A stretch of 53,210 bases of DNA from Opitutales bacterium. GTDB taxonomy: Bacteria > Verrucomicrobiota > Verrucomicrobiia > Opitutales > Oceanipulchritudinaceae. The notes under the pieces were generated by a model, which was not told the DNA's origin, searched no databases, and saw nothing but the letters and a program-made list of their open reading frames with translations. Shown in pieces: positions 1-8,196 of this stretch (its first letter is position 1; each line of letters starts with the position of its first letter). The stretch spans positions 1 to 53,210 of the forward strand of contig JAFIGH010000027.1 in the NCBI GenBank assembly GCA_020831525.1, written 5' to 3'. A program made the translations under genes and the position numbers.

Positions 1-338
1 ACCCTCGTTCCCGCCGCCTGCCAAACCGCATAGACAGTGAAGTTTCATGGAAGGTTGGAGATGTTGGAACGTTCAAGCAAAAGCTGTCAGCCCTCCAGAA
101 GGCTGGATTACTTAGCGAATCCAGCCTCGAATTGCTATCCGTCGCACTTGACGTAGGGAATGCCGCTTCTCATCGGGGTTATCGCCCAAAATGGGAACAC
201 GTTCAGCACGTGATTGACATTGTTGAACATCTTTTACAAGCGACAGTCCTTCGAGAGGTTGTAGAGGAGTTAAAAGACTCTACCCCAAAGCGTCGAGGAG
301 GTAAGAAAAAGCAATCTAATGAGTTCCCTAAACCCTGA
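1..338 (+). CDS. DUF4145-like protein, 3' end only
   Basis: An open frame enters from the left edge (first full codon at base 3) and stops at 336-338, so only about the last 110 residues are visible and the start lies outside the window. The visible part has a short helical stretch, then a GNAASHRGY segment followed by an EHVQHVIDIVEHLL helix. This pattern (a 'GN.A.H' turn followed by a long helix) resembles the C-terminal half of DUF4145 domains, often found fused or next to restriction and other defence genes. The tail is very basic (KRRGGKKK). Its 3' end overlaps the darT start by 20 bases, suggesting co-transcription with the toxin-antitoxin pair. The family call is by eye; the function is unknown. 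Confidence 0.5.
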   Translation, partial: PRSRRLPNRIDSEVSWKVGDVGTFKQKLSALQKAGLLSESSLELLSVALDVGNAASHRGYRPKWEHVQHVIDIVEHLLQATVLREVVEELKDSTPKRRGGKKKQSNEFPKP

Positions 339-957
339 CAAAGCCCTTATTTTCCGGATCACCCATATTCGGAATATCCCTTGGATTTTGCAAAACGGCG
401 TCCATTGTCGAAACTCTACAGTGTTTGACCCGAATTACGTGGAAATTGGAAATCCGGAGTTGATCCGGAGGCGACAGGAGCGGCCTGTGCCCGTTGCACC
501 TGGCGGAACCTTGAGCGACTACGTCCCGTTTTATTTTACTCCCTTCTCAATAATGCTTTACAATATCAAGACGGGATATGGAGGCATCCGAAAGGTTCCA
601 AATGAAGAAATCGTGATCCTTGTGAGTTCTTTGCGCCGGGTGCATGAGCTTGGCATCCATTTCGTCTTCACCGACGGTCATGCATATTCCCTGACCGCCA
701 ATTACTTCAATGATCTAGCATCCTTGGATCGGGTGGATTGGCCCCTGTTGCAGGCGAGGGATTTCCGTCACGACCCGGATGATCCAGGTAAAAAAGAACG
801 CTATCAGGCAGAAGCTCTCGTCTATCAGAAACTTCCTATCTCGGCAGTCCTCGGCATGGGTTGTCATTCTAAATCGGCGAATGAGTGGTTGAAATCCCGC
901 CTCGTTGAAGCCAATTTGGAATTGGACATCGTAATCCGGCCCGGCTGGTATTTTTAG
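319..957 (+). CDS. darT: DarT-family DNA ADP-ribosyltransferase toxin
   Basis: A 212-residue protein with the layout of the DarT (DUF4433) family, which transfers ADP-ribose from NAD+ onto bases in single-stranded DNA and blocks replication; DarTG pairs act in phage defence. The N-terminus has the family's 'FRITHIRNIPWIL' entry (residues 12-24), followed by the YVPFYFTPFS strand (68-77) and FTDGHA (117-122). RYQAEALV (161-168) matches the segment holding the catalytic glutamate, here E165. Length is normal and no frameshift is seen. The ATG at 319 overlaps the upstream gene; an AGGAGG at 296-301 is rather far away. The antitoxin gene starts 2 bases after the stop. Base composition is more AT-rich than the core genes, consistent with transfer. 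Confidence 0.9.
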   Translation: MSSLNPDKALIFRITHIRNIPWILQNGVHCRNSTVFDPNYVEIGNPELIRRRQERPVPVAPGGTLSDYVPFYFTPFSIMLYNIKTGYGGIRKVPNEEIVILVSSLRRVHELGIHFVFTDGHAYSLTANYFNDLASLDRVDWPLLQARDFRHDPDDPGKKERYQAEALVYQKLPISAVLGMGCHSKSANEWLKSRLVEANLELDIVIRPGWYF

Positions 958-959
958 TC

Positions 960-2033
960 ATGATCACCTACCAACAAGGCAATTTGCTCGAAGCTGACGT
1001 GGAGGCCGTCGTTAATACGGTCAACACCGTCGGTGTCATGGGCAAGGGAATCGCGCTCATGTTCAAGGAGCGCTACCCGGAGGTTTTCAAGGCCTACGCC
1101 GCTGCCTGCAAATCCGGAGAGGTGCAGACCGGGCGCATGTTTGTGACTTCGACCAACGAACTGAGCGGGCCGAAGTGGGTCATCCATTTCCCGACGAAGC
1201 AGCACTGGCGTCGTCCGTCACAGATGGAGTGGATTGAGCAGGGGCTCGTCGATTTGGCGAGGGTCATCCGTGACAAGAAGATTCGCTCCGTCGCGCTCCC
1301 ACCACTGGGATGCGGCAACGGTGGCTTGGAATGGTCCGAGGTGCGGGAGCGCATCGATTCCGTTCTCGGGCCTCTTGAAGGAGTCGACATACTCGCTTTC
1401 GAACCTACGCCCAAATATCAAAATGTGGCCAAGCGCCAAGGGGTTAAGGAACTGACGATTCCCAGGGCTCTGATCACGGATATGATCCGCAGGTATTGGA
1501 TTCTCGGCATCGAATGTACCCTGCTTGAGATCCAGAAGCTGGCGTGGTTTTTGAGCCGAGGCATTGAAGATGCCGGACTGGAGGATGTTCTAGATCTACG
1601 TTTTCAAGCAGATCGCTACGGTCCGTTTTCTCCCCGGTTGAACCATCTGCTGAATGCCTTGGATGGAAGCTACCTGAAAAGTGACAAACGCATCAGTGAT
1701 TGCGGCCCTTACGATACCATCGCCTATGCCGAATCGGAAACGGATAAGGTTGCGTTATTCTTACGCGGGGCTGCCGCCCAACCCTATACCAGCGTTTTGG
1801 AAAAAACGGACGCGCTCATCGATGGGTTCCAGTCGCCGCTCGGTCTCGAACTGCTCGCCACCGTGGACTGGCTCATCGAACGTGAAGGTTGTTCCCCGCA
1901 TGTCTCCTCGGTGCGTCAGGGATTAAAGCGTTGGCCAGGGGGATCTCAAGCCGCAGAACGCAAAGAACGTTTGTTTGACGACCGGCTCTTGGGGTTGGCC
2001 GTCGAGCGGTTGGCGTTGATCGAAGAGGGATGA
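960..2033 (+). CDS. darG: DarG-family macrodomain antitoxin
   Basis: A 357-residue protein with two parts. Residues 1-155 are a macrodomain: [19 protein letters not shown] (from residue 17) is the ADP-ribose loop and [12 protein letters not shown] (114-125) the second conserved loop. A lysine at position 80 (FPTK) sits where, from memory, the catalytic lysine of characterised DarG lies. Residues from about 168 to the end form the helical C-terminal domain typical of full-length DarG, which binds and neutralises DarT. The macrodomain removes ADP-ribose from DNA. The gene follows darT by 2 bases. Its macrodomain half is duplicated at 5337-5837; the C-terminal half is not. Confidence 0.9.
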   Translation: MITYQQGNLLEADVEAVVNTVNTVGVMGKGIALMFKERYPEVFKAYAAACKSGEVQTGRMFVTSTNELSGPKWVIHFPTKQHWRRPSQMEWIEQGLVDLARVIRDKKIRSVALPPLGCGNGGLEWSEVRERIDSVLGPLEGVDILAFEPTPKYQNVAKRQGVKELTIPRALITDMIRRYWILGIECTLLEIQKLAWFLSRGIEDAGLEDVLDLRFQADRYGPFSPRLNHLLNALDGSYLKSDKRISDCGPYDTIAYAESETDKVALFLRGAAAQPYTSVLEKTDALIDGFQSPLGLELLATVDWLIEREGCSPHVSSVRQGLKRWPGGSQAAERKERLFDDRLLGLAVERLALIEEG

Positions 2034-2042
2034 GGCTCTGTT

Positions 2043-5000
2043 TTGGGCACTGTCAACAGCACGCTTTCCAGCTCCGTGCGCCGCTCAATCGCGGCATTGA
2101 TGAGAAGAACCGCTTCAGGTGGCGTGGTGAACGCCAAGGCCGGCGGGCGGGAGTCTATTGAGGGAACGGCGGCGCATGCCAAGGTCCTTCTCGCCAAAAG
2201 GATTTTGGGCCGGATCGCCACCGGAAGGCTTGGCTCGCAGGAGTCTTCATCGCCCGAGGACACGCTAAGGTTGGAAGAGGCGCTGCACCTGGTCGAACTG
2301 CGCTGCTTGGATCTGTCCCGCGCATGGCGGCGCGATGTGAAGTCCAAAGAGGGCGTGGAGTTTCGCGACTTTTGCTCGTTAGCCTTTGATATCCGCCGTG
2401 TGCTTCCGTTCAGTGAGGACGCCGACCAACGCGTCAAGGACGCGATTCGGCTGGCCGCTGTGGGGGTACTGGGAGAAAGGAGCGCTGACATCCGGCGCTT
2501 TCTCGGTGAGAATCCCTGGCCGGTGCCGTCGTGCGACGATGCGAACATGACCTGGCCGAGGCGCGTCCTTTTCACCGTTGCCGATGCCTTTCTCCGGGTG
2601 GTGCGAAAGAAGGATTGGAGCGACCTTCATGCTGCGGCGGACGCAATTCGATCCCTTCGTGAATGCCAACAAAGCTTTGAGAAGGAGTACCCGGCGGCGG
2701 AAAACGGCCAACGACAGGCGGCTGCGCCGGAACTGGTCGCCTTCTACCATTTGGCCAAGGCGGTGGAATTGCTGGGGGTGTTTGTCGGGAAAGGCACGCC
2801 GAGAACCGTTTTGGACGATGTCGATTTCCATCTGTCGAAGGCTGTCGATGCCGCGGATTCGGCGGGGATCATTGAGCTGGCTTTGCTCCTGCGGTGGATC
2901 CGGATGGCTTCCCGGTCATTGATCCGGGCGACCATCTGGCACACGATGGCGGCCTATAACAGTCAGATGACCGATTTCAAGAAGGCTCTGACAGACGAGC
3001 TTCAGACTCGCCCCCTGTTTGAGCTGCTGCCGCCGCAACGGGACGCGATTCAGGAGGTGATGAACACCGGCAACCGGGCGGTGGTCGTGGAAATGCCGAC
3101 TTCCAGCGGCAAAACCCTGCTCGCGGAATTCCGCATCATCCAGACAAAGGTCAACCTTGCCAAGAGCTGGATCGCCTACCTCGTCCCCACCCGCGCCTTG
3201 GTGAATCAAATCACGGTACGCCTTCGCCGCGACCTCGGCCCGCTCAACATCAAGGTGGAACAGGCAACCCCGGCCTATGAATTGGACCCGCTCGAAGAGG
3301 AGCTTTTACAAGCCCGCGACAGTTTCGACGTCCTCGTCACCACACCGGAAAAGCTCGACCTGATCGTCCGGAACGGCGCTCTCGGCGACGAGGAGCATCC
3401 GCTCGGTCTGGTGGTTCTCGACGAAGCCCACAATCTCGGCGACGGCGAACGCGGCCTCCGCAGCGAGTTGGTTTTGGCGACCATCAACCGTGAGTCTCCC
3501 GATACGCATTTCCTGTTGCTGACTCCCTTTATTCCCAATGCCAAAGAGTTGGCCACTTGGCTGGATGATGAACGCTCCAGCGACGTGACACCTTCCCTGG
3601 CCCTGAATTGGCAACCCAACGACCAGATGCTCGCGCTGGCCTACCCGAGCGGCCGCGGGCGCTCATGGGGACTGGAACTCAAGCCGTTGCATGTTTCGCA
3701 ACCCCATAAACACCCGATCTCGTTTGACGAGAGAGTGCCCATCGAACGGGAGCAGCAACGTCCGGTGACGCTTACGAAAGCCAAATCTTCCAAGCTGAAT
3801 GTCGCGGCCCTGACCGCCAAGGCTCTTGCCGCCCGGGGCAGCTCCATTGTCCTGGCCTATTCCCCAACGGATTGCTGGAACCTGGCGGAAAAGCTTAAAG
3901 CAATGCTCCCGGACAAATCGAGCGACAATCTCAGCCTCGTCCGGGAGTTTGTCGCGGCGGAATGCGGTGAGGACTTCGCCCTTTATTCCCTTTTGGCCAA
4001 GGGCATTGGCGTGCATCATTCGGGGATTTCGCCGGAGATTCGTTCTTTGCTGGAATGGCTGACAGAGGAAGGCGACCTCGCGGCGCTCATTTCAACAACC
4101 ACCTTGGCGCAAGGAGTTAACTTTCCGATATCCAATGTCATTCTTTCGACTTGGCAGAAGCCCGTTCCGATTGGAGGGGGGTATATCCGACAAGCGCTAC
4201 GGCCCGATGAATTCTGGAATATCGCCGGGCGTGCCGGACGGCTTTTTCAGGATACGCTGGGCTTGGTCCTCTTCGCTTCACAGACCCCGGATGATACCGC
4301 CATCGAAGGCTACGTAAACGAGCAGGTGGTGGAGTTGGCATCCGCCCTGGAAGCGATGATTAGCGAAACCATCGAGCTGGGGTGGGAACTGGATCTGCGC
4401 CGACTGGTCCGCAACGACGCCAAGTGGTCGAGCTTCGTCCAGTTCCTCGCCCACAGCTACAAGGTGACCGGGAACCATGCCCAATTTATTTCGGAAACGG
4501 AAAAGCTTCTCAAACGCACCTACGCCTACTACCGCATGAGCGAGAAGCGCCCGGACTTGGCGGAGCAATTGGTCGAAGCCACACGGAAATACGCGGAGCA
4601 ACTCGAAAAGGCGAAACCGGGGGTGATGACTTTGGTAGACCTGACCGGCTTTTCACCGGAGACGGTAACGGACCTCCTGCAAAATAAAGACACGTTTACC
4701 CTCTCCCCCGAGGATTGGAGCCCGAGCCGTTTGTTTCAGGCCAACGCGAAATCGATGCGCGGGCTTGTCGGAGCGTTATTGAAGGTCCCCGAGTTGAATA
4801 TTCCCACTTTCGGTGCCGGGCATGGCCAGGAGATCGCTTCCATGCTTCAAAAATGGGTCTCCGGAAAGTCCTTGCGGGAAATCGCCGACGCCCATTTTGC
4901 CGACATTGCAGACCTTGAGAAGCGGATGACCGAATGCTGCCGCATGGTCTATCGAACCATCACCCACCAAGGCTCCTGGGGATTCGGCGCCCTGCAAGCC

Positions 5001-5330
5001 ATGAGTGGGCTATCCGAAGCGGAGCTTTCGGACGAAGCGAGGACGGAAATCCGTTCGATCCCTTCGATGATTTATTTCGGTGTTCCCACCGTCGAGGCGG
5101 TCATCATGCGGAACCTCGGTGTTCCGCGTTCTCTCAGTCAAGCCTTTGGCTCGCAATTCAAAGCGACGAGTGCGTCTGACAAAAAGATCCCCCGGATTCA
5201 AGAGGCCCGGCAATGGCTCAACACCGCCTCCGTTGAAACATGGCAGAACATCGCAAGCCAATCCGGCGTTCGCATGAGTGGAGATAAGCTTAAAAAAGCA
5301 TGGAAAATCATCACCGGCAACAACGCCTGA
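2043..5330 (+). CDS. Large Ski2-like superfamily 2 helicase
   Basis: A 1095-residue DExH helicase. Motif I is MPTSSGKTLLAEF (near residue 350), motif II is VVLDEAHNLGDG (near 457), ISTTTLAQGVNFP lies in the second RecA lobe, and NIAGRAGR (near 725) is motif VI. About 330 residues precede motif I and about 360 follow motif VI, both without recognised motifs; the order and TLAQGVNFP/AGRAGR signature place it closest to Ski2-like/DEAD-box helicases seen in defence islands. The start is uncertain: TTG at 2043 keeps the plausible N-terminus STLSSSVRRSIAALM, while ATG at 2100 is the first ATG. It lies between darG and a second macrodomain gene, 9 and 6 bases away, so all are probably one operon. 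A direct role with DarTG is inference. Confidence 0.8.
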   Translation: MGTVNSTLSSSVRRSIAALMRRTASGGVVNAKAGGRESIEGTAAHAKVLLAKRILGRIATGRLGSQESSSPEDTLRLEEALHLVELRCLDLSRAWRRDVKSKEGVEFRDFCSLAFDIRRVLPFSEDADQRVKDAIRLAAVGVLGERSADIRRFLGENPWPVPSCDDANMTWPRRVLFTVADAFLRVVRKKDWSDLHAAADAIRSLRECQQSFEKEYPAAENGQRQAAAPELVAFYHLAKAVELLGVFVGKGTPRTVLDDVDFHLSKAVDAADSAGIIELALLLRWIRMASRSLIRATIWHTMAAYNSQMTDFKKALTDELQTRPLFELLPPQRDAIQEVMNTGNRAVVVEMPTSSGKTLLAEFRIIQTKVNLAKSWIAYLVPTRALVNQITVRLRRDLGPLNIKVEQATPAYELDPLEEELLQARDSFDVLVTTPEKLDLIVRNGALGDEEHPLGLVVLDEAHNLGDGERGLRSELVLATINRESPDTHFLLLTPFIPNAKELATWLDDERSSDVTPSLALNWQPNDQMLALAYPSGRGRSWGLELKPLHVSQPHKHPISFDERVPIEREQQRPVTLTKAKSSKLNVAALTAKALAARGSSIVLAYSPTDCWNLAEKLKAMLPDKSSDNLSLVREFVAAECGEDFALYSLLAKGIGVHHSGISPEIRSLLEWLTEEGDLAALISTTTLAQGVNFPISNVILSTWQKPVPIGGGYIRQALRPDEFWNIAGRAGRLFQDTLGLVLFASQTPDDTAIEGYVNEQVVELASALEAMISETIELGWELDLRRLVRNDAKWSSFVQFLAHSYKVTGNHAQFISETEKLLKRTYAYYRMSEKRPDLAEQLVEATRKYAEQLEKAKPGVMTLVDLTGFSPETVTDLLQNKDTFTLSPEDWSPSRLFQANAKSMRGLVGALLKVPELNIPTFGAGHGQEIASMLQKWVSGKSLREIADAHFADIADLEKRMTECCRMVYRTITHQGSWGFGALQAMSGLSEAELSDEARTEIRSIPSMIYFGVPTVEAVIMRNLGVPRSLSQAFGSQFKATSASDKKIPRIQEARQWLNTASVETWQNIASQSGVRMSGDKLKKAWKIITGNNA

Positions 5331-5336
5331 AGACTC

Positions 5337-5837
5337 ATGATCACCTACAGACAAGGCAATTTGCTCGAATCCGACGTGGAAGCAGTGGTGAACACGGTCA
5401 ACACCGTCGGGGTCATGGGCAAAGGCATCGCGCTCATGTTCAAGGAGCGGTACCCGGAGGTTTTCAAAGCCTACGCCGCTGCCTGTAAATCCGGAGAGGT
5501 GCGGACCGGGCGCATGTTTCTGACTCCGACCAACGAACTCAGTGGCCCGAAGTGGGTCATCCATTTCCCGACGAAGCGGCACTGGCGCCGTCCGTCGCAA
5601 ATGGAGTGGATTGAGAAGGTCCTCGTCGATTTGGCGAGGGTGATCCGTGAAAAAGAGATTCAATCCGTCGCCCTCCCGCCGCTGGGATGCGGCAACGGTG
5701 GCTTGGTGTGGTCCGAGGTACGGGAGCGTATCGATTCCGTTCTCGGGCCTCTTGAAGGAGTCGACATACTCGCTTTCGAACCTACGCCCAAATATCAAAA
5801 TGTGGCCAAGCGGCTGACCTCGACAGAAGGGGAATGA
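5337..5837 (+). CDS. Stand-alone macrodomain protein, DarG macrodomain paralogue
   Basis: A 166-residue protein consisting only of a macrodomain. It has the same [14 protein letters not shown] loop and FPTK lysine (residue 80) as DarG. Over the shared 158 residues I count 12 differences from DarG (about 92% identity), including E124V in the second loop. Bases 5731-5812 are identical to 1354-1435 (82 of 82), after which the sequences diverge abruptly, so the copy ends where the DarG C-terminal domain begins. It should retain ADP-ribose binding and perhaps DNA de-ADP-ribosylation, but lacks the domain that sequesters DarT. The start is six bases after the helicase stop. Confidence 0.85.
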   Translation: MITYRQGNLLESDVEAVVNTVNTVGVMGKGIALMFKERYPEVFKAYAAACKSGEVRTGRMFLTPTNELSGPKWVIHFPTKRHWRRPSQMEWIEKVLVDLARVIREKEIQSVALPPLGCGNGGLVWSEVRERIDSVLGPLEGVDILAFEPTPKYQNVAKRLTSTEGE

Positions 5838-5846
5838 ACGCCTACT

Positions 5847-6635
5847 ATGAGCATCGACAAAACTCAACTCATCAACACTCTGCGCGCCTCGTTCACGGCC
5901 TTCTGGGAGGAACAGCTTCAGGTGGAAGCCGTTGCGGACGGCGTGGTTGTGTCGCCGCCGGTGCTCTACGCGGATGGCTGGCAGGTGACGGTTCACCTTG
6001 AGCAACTGACGCCCAGACAATGGCGGATGACCGACCGGGGAGCGACCTTGGGCAAACTGCTCGACGCCGGACTCCACCCGGACCAGGGAAAGCTGGCGAC
6101 TGTGCTTCAACAACAAACCTCATTCTACGGGTTTGATCGTGATGGTCTGCAGATCGAAAAGCTGATGCGGTTTCCATTTGAAGTGGCGGAGATTCAGATT
6201 TTCGCTGAAGGGTTGGTCGCGATCTCCCACCTCCTGCCGAAGGTCCCCAAGGAGATTTTTCCCGGCACGGAGCGCATGATCGAGGATCGCATCACCTCGT
6301 TTTTTTACAACCGCCGCCTGACCCCGCTGCGGCGGCACAAACTTGCGGGACAGGTGGAACGGGAAATCACCGTCGATTTTTACCTTGAAGGTCCGAAGCC
6401 CCTCGCCCTGCAGCCTGTCACGCGGACACGGAATCTCCTTCCCTACATGGAACAATGGGGTTGGCGTTGGACCGACCTCAAGAACAGGCATCCCGATATG
6501 ATCTGCGCCATGGTCTACGATCCCGACAACCAGCAATGGGACGAGGCATCGCTGAACATCGGCAGGCAAGTCTGCACCATCTTCGCACCCCATAGTGAAA
6601 CCGATGCGGCCCTAAGTGCCGCCTTGACTGCCTGA
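5847..6635 (+). CDS. DUF1828/DUF1829-like protein
   Basis: A 262-residue soluble protein. The first ~95 residues contain VHLEQLTPRQWRMTDRGATLGKL, the 'strand-turn-strand with a D.G' arrangement typical of DUF1828 (normally 'isDdG'). The remainder contains a basic helix (FFYNRRLTPLRRHKL, near 152-166) and a strand-rich part resembling DUF1829. These domains occur together in proteins of about this size, often next to mobile or defence genes; their biochemical role is not established. It follows the orphan macrodomain by 9 bases and probably belongs to the same operon. The domain call is by eye. Confidence 0.55.
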   Translation: MSIDKTQLINTLRASFTAFWEEQLQVEAVADGVVVSPPVLYADGWQVTVHLEQLTPRQWRMTDRGATLGKLLDAGLHPDQGKLATVLQQQTSFYGFDRDGLQIEKLMRFPFEVAEIQIFAEGLVAISHLLPKVPKEIFPGTERMIEDRITSFFYNRRLTPLRRHKLAGQVEREITVDFYLEGPKPLALQPVTRTRNLLPYMEQWGWRWTDLKNRHPDMICAMVYDPDNQQWDEASLNIGRQVCTIFAPHSETDAALSAALTA

Positions 6636-6639
6636 AGCG

Positions 6640-6999
6640 ATGCGCCTGCTCACCAAGCTCCACCAACTCGCCGAAGAATGCGCCGAGGACGACTGGGACG
6701 GCTAGGGCGCCGAAGCCGTGAACCCAGCAGCTCTGGCGCGCGCGAGGGCCTTTGTTCGCGCCCTGCCCGACGGCATCCCGTTGCCGGAAGTTTCGGCGGA
6801 GCCGGATGGCGCGGTTGCATTTGACTGGATGCCGCATCCGGCCAGAACGTTCACCCTCAGCGTCAGCGGGAGCAACCGTGTGTCCTATGCATGGATCGAC
6901 GGGGCGGACCGCGGGCATGCCGCCGTAGAATTTTCGGATGCAAAAGTTCCTTCCCGCGTGCTCACCGAACTCGAGCGCCTGATCTCTCATCGACCCTGA
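6640..6999 (+). pseudogene. Small conserved-type ORF interrupted by an amber codon
   Basis: An ATG at 6640, four bases after the previous stop, opens MRLLTKLHQLAEECAEDDWDG. A TAG at 6703-6705 then stops it, but the same frame continues GAEAVNPAALARARAFVRALP to a TGA at 6997-6999. In related small proteins this position reads DWDGYGA or similar, so the TAG most simply replaces a TAC or TAT codon. The intact product would be 119 residues. Reinitiation at GTG 6718 could yield a 93-residue fragment lacking the N-terminal helix. Function unknown. The adjoining sequence to 7250 is also decayed, supporting a pseudogene over stop readthrough. Confidence 0.65.
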
Positions 7000-7177
7000 C
7001 TTCCGGCTGGCCTGAACATAGTCGACGACGTCGAGTCGATCTCCCGGTTTCTCACTTCCAGCGGGCATGGCACGCAGCGGAGTGGGTCCGGTGATCGTAG
7101 CCGACTGCCATCCCGGCGGTCGGTCCGGGGCGCGTGCGAATGCATGCAGCCTTGCGATGCCCCGCCCATACCGAGCG

Positions 7178-7233
7178 CCGCCGGGGTCACGGGAAGGGAA
7201 TCGCCTTGATATCCAAGGACGGCTATCCGGAGT
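7178..7233 (+). pseudogene. Macrodomain gene fragment
   Basis: This stretch aligns with darG bases 1028-1083 at 44 of 56 positions by eye, with one base missing in the relic. Read across that one-base shift it gives GVTG then GKGIALISKDGYPEFY, against [19 protein letters not shown] in DarG. No start, no remainder of the domain and no downstream loop are present. It could be a third, older copy of the local macrodomain or a relic of an unrelated macrodomain gene, because this loop is conserved family-wide. Confidence 0.5.
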
Positions 7234-7290
7234 TCTACACAATCCATCTCTCCCCACCGCCGGAACCGCCTCCCGGCGACGAAAAGAAAA

Positions 7291-7316
7291 AGCCCCCGCA
7301 GTATGTGGCGGGGGCT
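7291..7316. terminator. Bidirectional rho-independent terminator
   Basis: AGCCCCCGC (7291-7299) pairs with GCGGGGGCT (7308-7316) around an 8-base loop. TTTCT follows on the plus strand. The minus strand has TTTTTCTTTTC after the stem. It can therefore end transcription from the defence island and from the minus-strand NrdG-like gene. Confidence 0.75.
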
Positions 7317-7437
7317 TTCTCATTTTACGTCGCTCTCGCGACGCTCTCCTATTCCTATGCGATTGCTCTATTGATTGGTCTCTTGTTTGTCGCTGTCTGT
7401 CTCTAACTTCCGGGTGTCTCACGCCCGGAAAAGGGGT

Positions 7438-8196
7438 TTAGCCGACGGCCATGGCTTGGGGCGCGCGGCGGCGTTTGCCTACGGGCATCTGCACGGCGTC
7501 ATCGTTAGTGCGCACGACAAAGCGTTTCACCCGGCGCTCCATGTAGGGGCGCAGGTCCTCGATCGTGCGGCGTGGAAAGGCGGGGCGTCCGTTCAAGCCG
7601 GTCTGGAGGGGCGAACGGGACACAAATTCCTGGATGGCGTAGCAGTCCGCGCCGTTGATCATCTCGACGATCAGCTTTAGTTCGCGGACGGTGTGCATGC
7701 CGGGGACGGCCGTGGTGCGGAACTCGTGCTCCACACCGCTGTTGCGCAGCAGCCAGACACTTCGGCGGATGTCCTCGGCGTTTACGGGACGACCGACCAT
7801 CTGCGCATAGCCCGACAAGGGGGCTTTGAGGTCCATTGCGACGAAATCGACAAGTTCGTCGCGCAGGACTGAATGCAGTATTTCAGGGTGCGTGCCGTTG
7901 GTGTCGAGCTTGACGGCGAGCCCCAACTCGCGCAACTCGCGCAAAAAGCGTGGAAGGTCCGCCTGCGCAGTCGGCTCTCCGCCGGAAACCACAACACCTT
8001 CGAGACGGTCCTTACGGCGGGCAATCGCCCCGAGCACGTCCGCTTCCGGCAGGGGCGGTCCGAAGCACTGCGGTACCACGTATTCCTGGTCGTTGCAGTA
8101 GGGGCAGCGCAGATTGCATCCTTGGCAGTAGATAACCGCCGCGACTTTTCCGGGAAAGTCGTTGAGAGAGCATTTCTGTAATCCGCCGATTCGCAT
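7438..8196 (-). CDS. nrdG: Anaerobic ribonucleotide reductase activating protein (radical SAM)
   Basis: A 252-residue radical SAM protein opening MRIGGLQKCSLNDFPGK, the typical start of NrdG-like activases. The 4Fe-4S/SAM motif is CNLRCPYC, preceded by an extra cysteine (CQGCNLRC), followed by VVVSGGEPT and KLDTNGTHP. Such enzymes install the glycyl radical on the class III reductase NrdD. The ATG at 8196 is chosen because homologues start there; a TTG at 8205 is the alternative and an AGGAGGG lies at 8219-8225 on the coding strand. No nrdD is present in this window, so the partner must be elsewhere, or the enzyme activates another glycyl-radical protein. Confidence 0.8.
   Translation of the reverse strand: MRIGGLQKCSLNDFPGKVAAVIYCQGCNLRCPYCNDQEYVVPQCFGPPLPEADVLGAIARRKDRLEGVVVSGGEPTAQADLPRFLRELRELGLAVKLDTNGTHPEILHSVLRDELVDFVAMDLKAPLSGYAQMVGRPVNAEDIRRSVWLLRNSGVEHEFRTTAVPGMHTVRELKLIVEMINGADCYAIQEFVSRSPLQTGLNGRPAFPRRTIEDLRPYMERRVKRFVVRTNDDAVQMPVGKRRRAPQAMAVG

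Larger units (their letters stand above)
7000..7437. other. Decayed intergenic stretch with gene relics
   Basis: No intact gene is convincing here. Just after the amber-interrupted ORF, one frame (7014-7067) reads NIVDDVESISRFLTSSGH, which looks like the start of a protein but soon degenerates. A macrodomain-like fragment follows at 7178-7233, then a hairpin at 7291-7316. A second short hairpin (TTCCGGG/CCCGGAA at 7408-7414 and 7424-7430) lies just beyond the NrdG-like gene stop. The stretch marks the boundary between the acquired-looking island and the housekeeping genes. Confidence 0.5.

Noticed and set aside
5010-6116. Minus-strand frame over the helicase end and second macrodomain
   Set aside because: It is antisense to two well-supported genes and repeats antisense macrodomain sequence.
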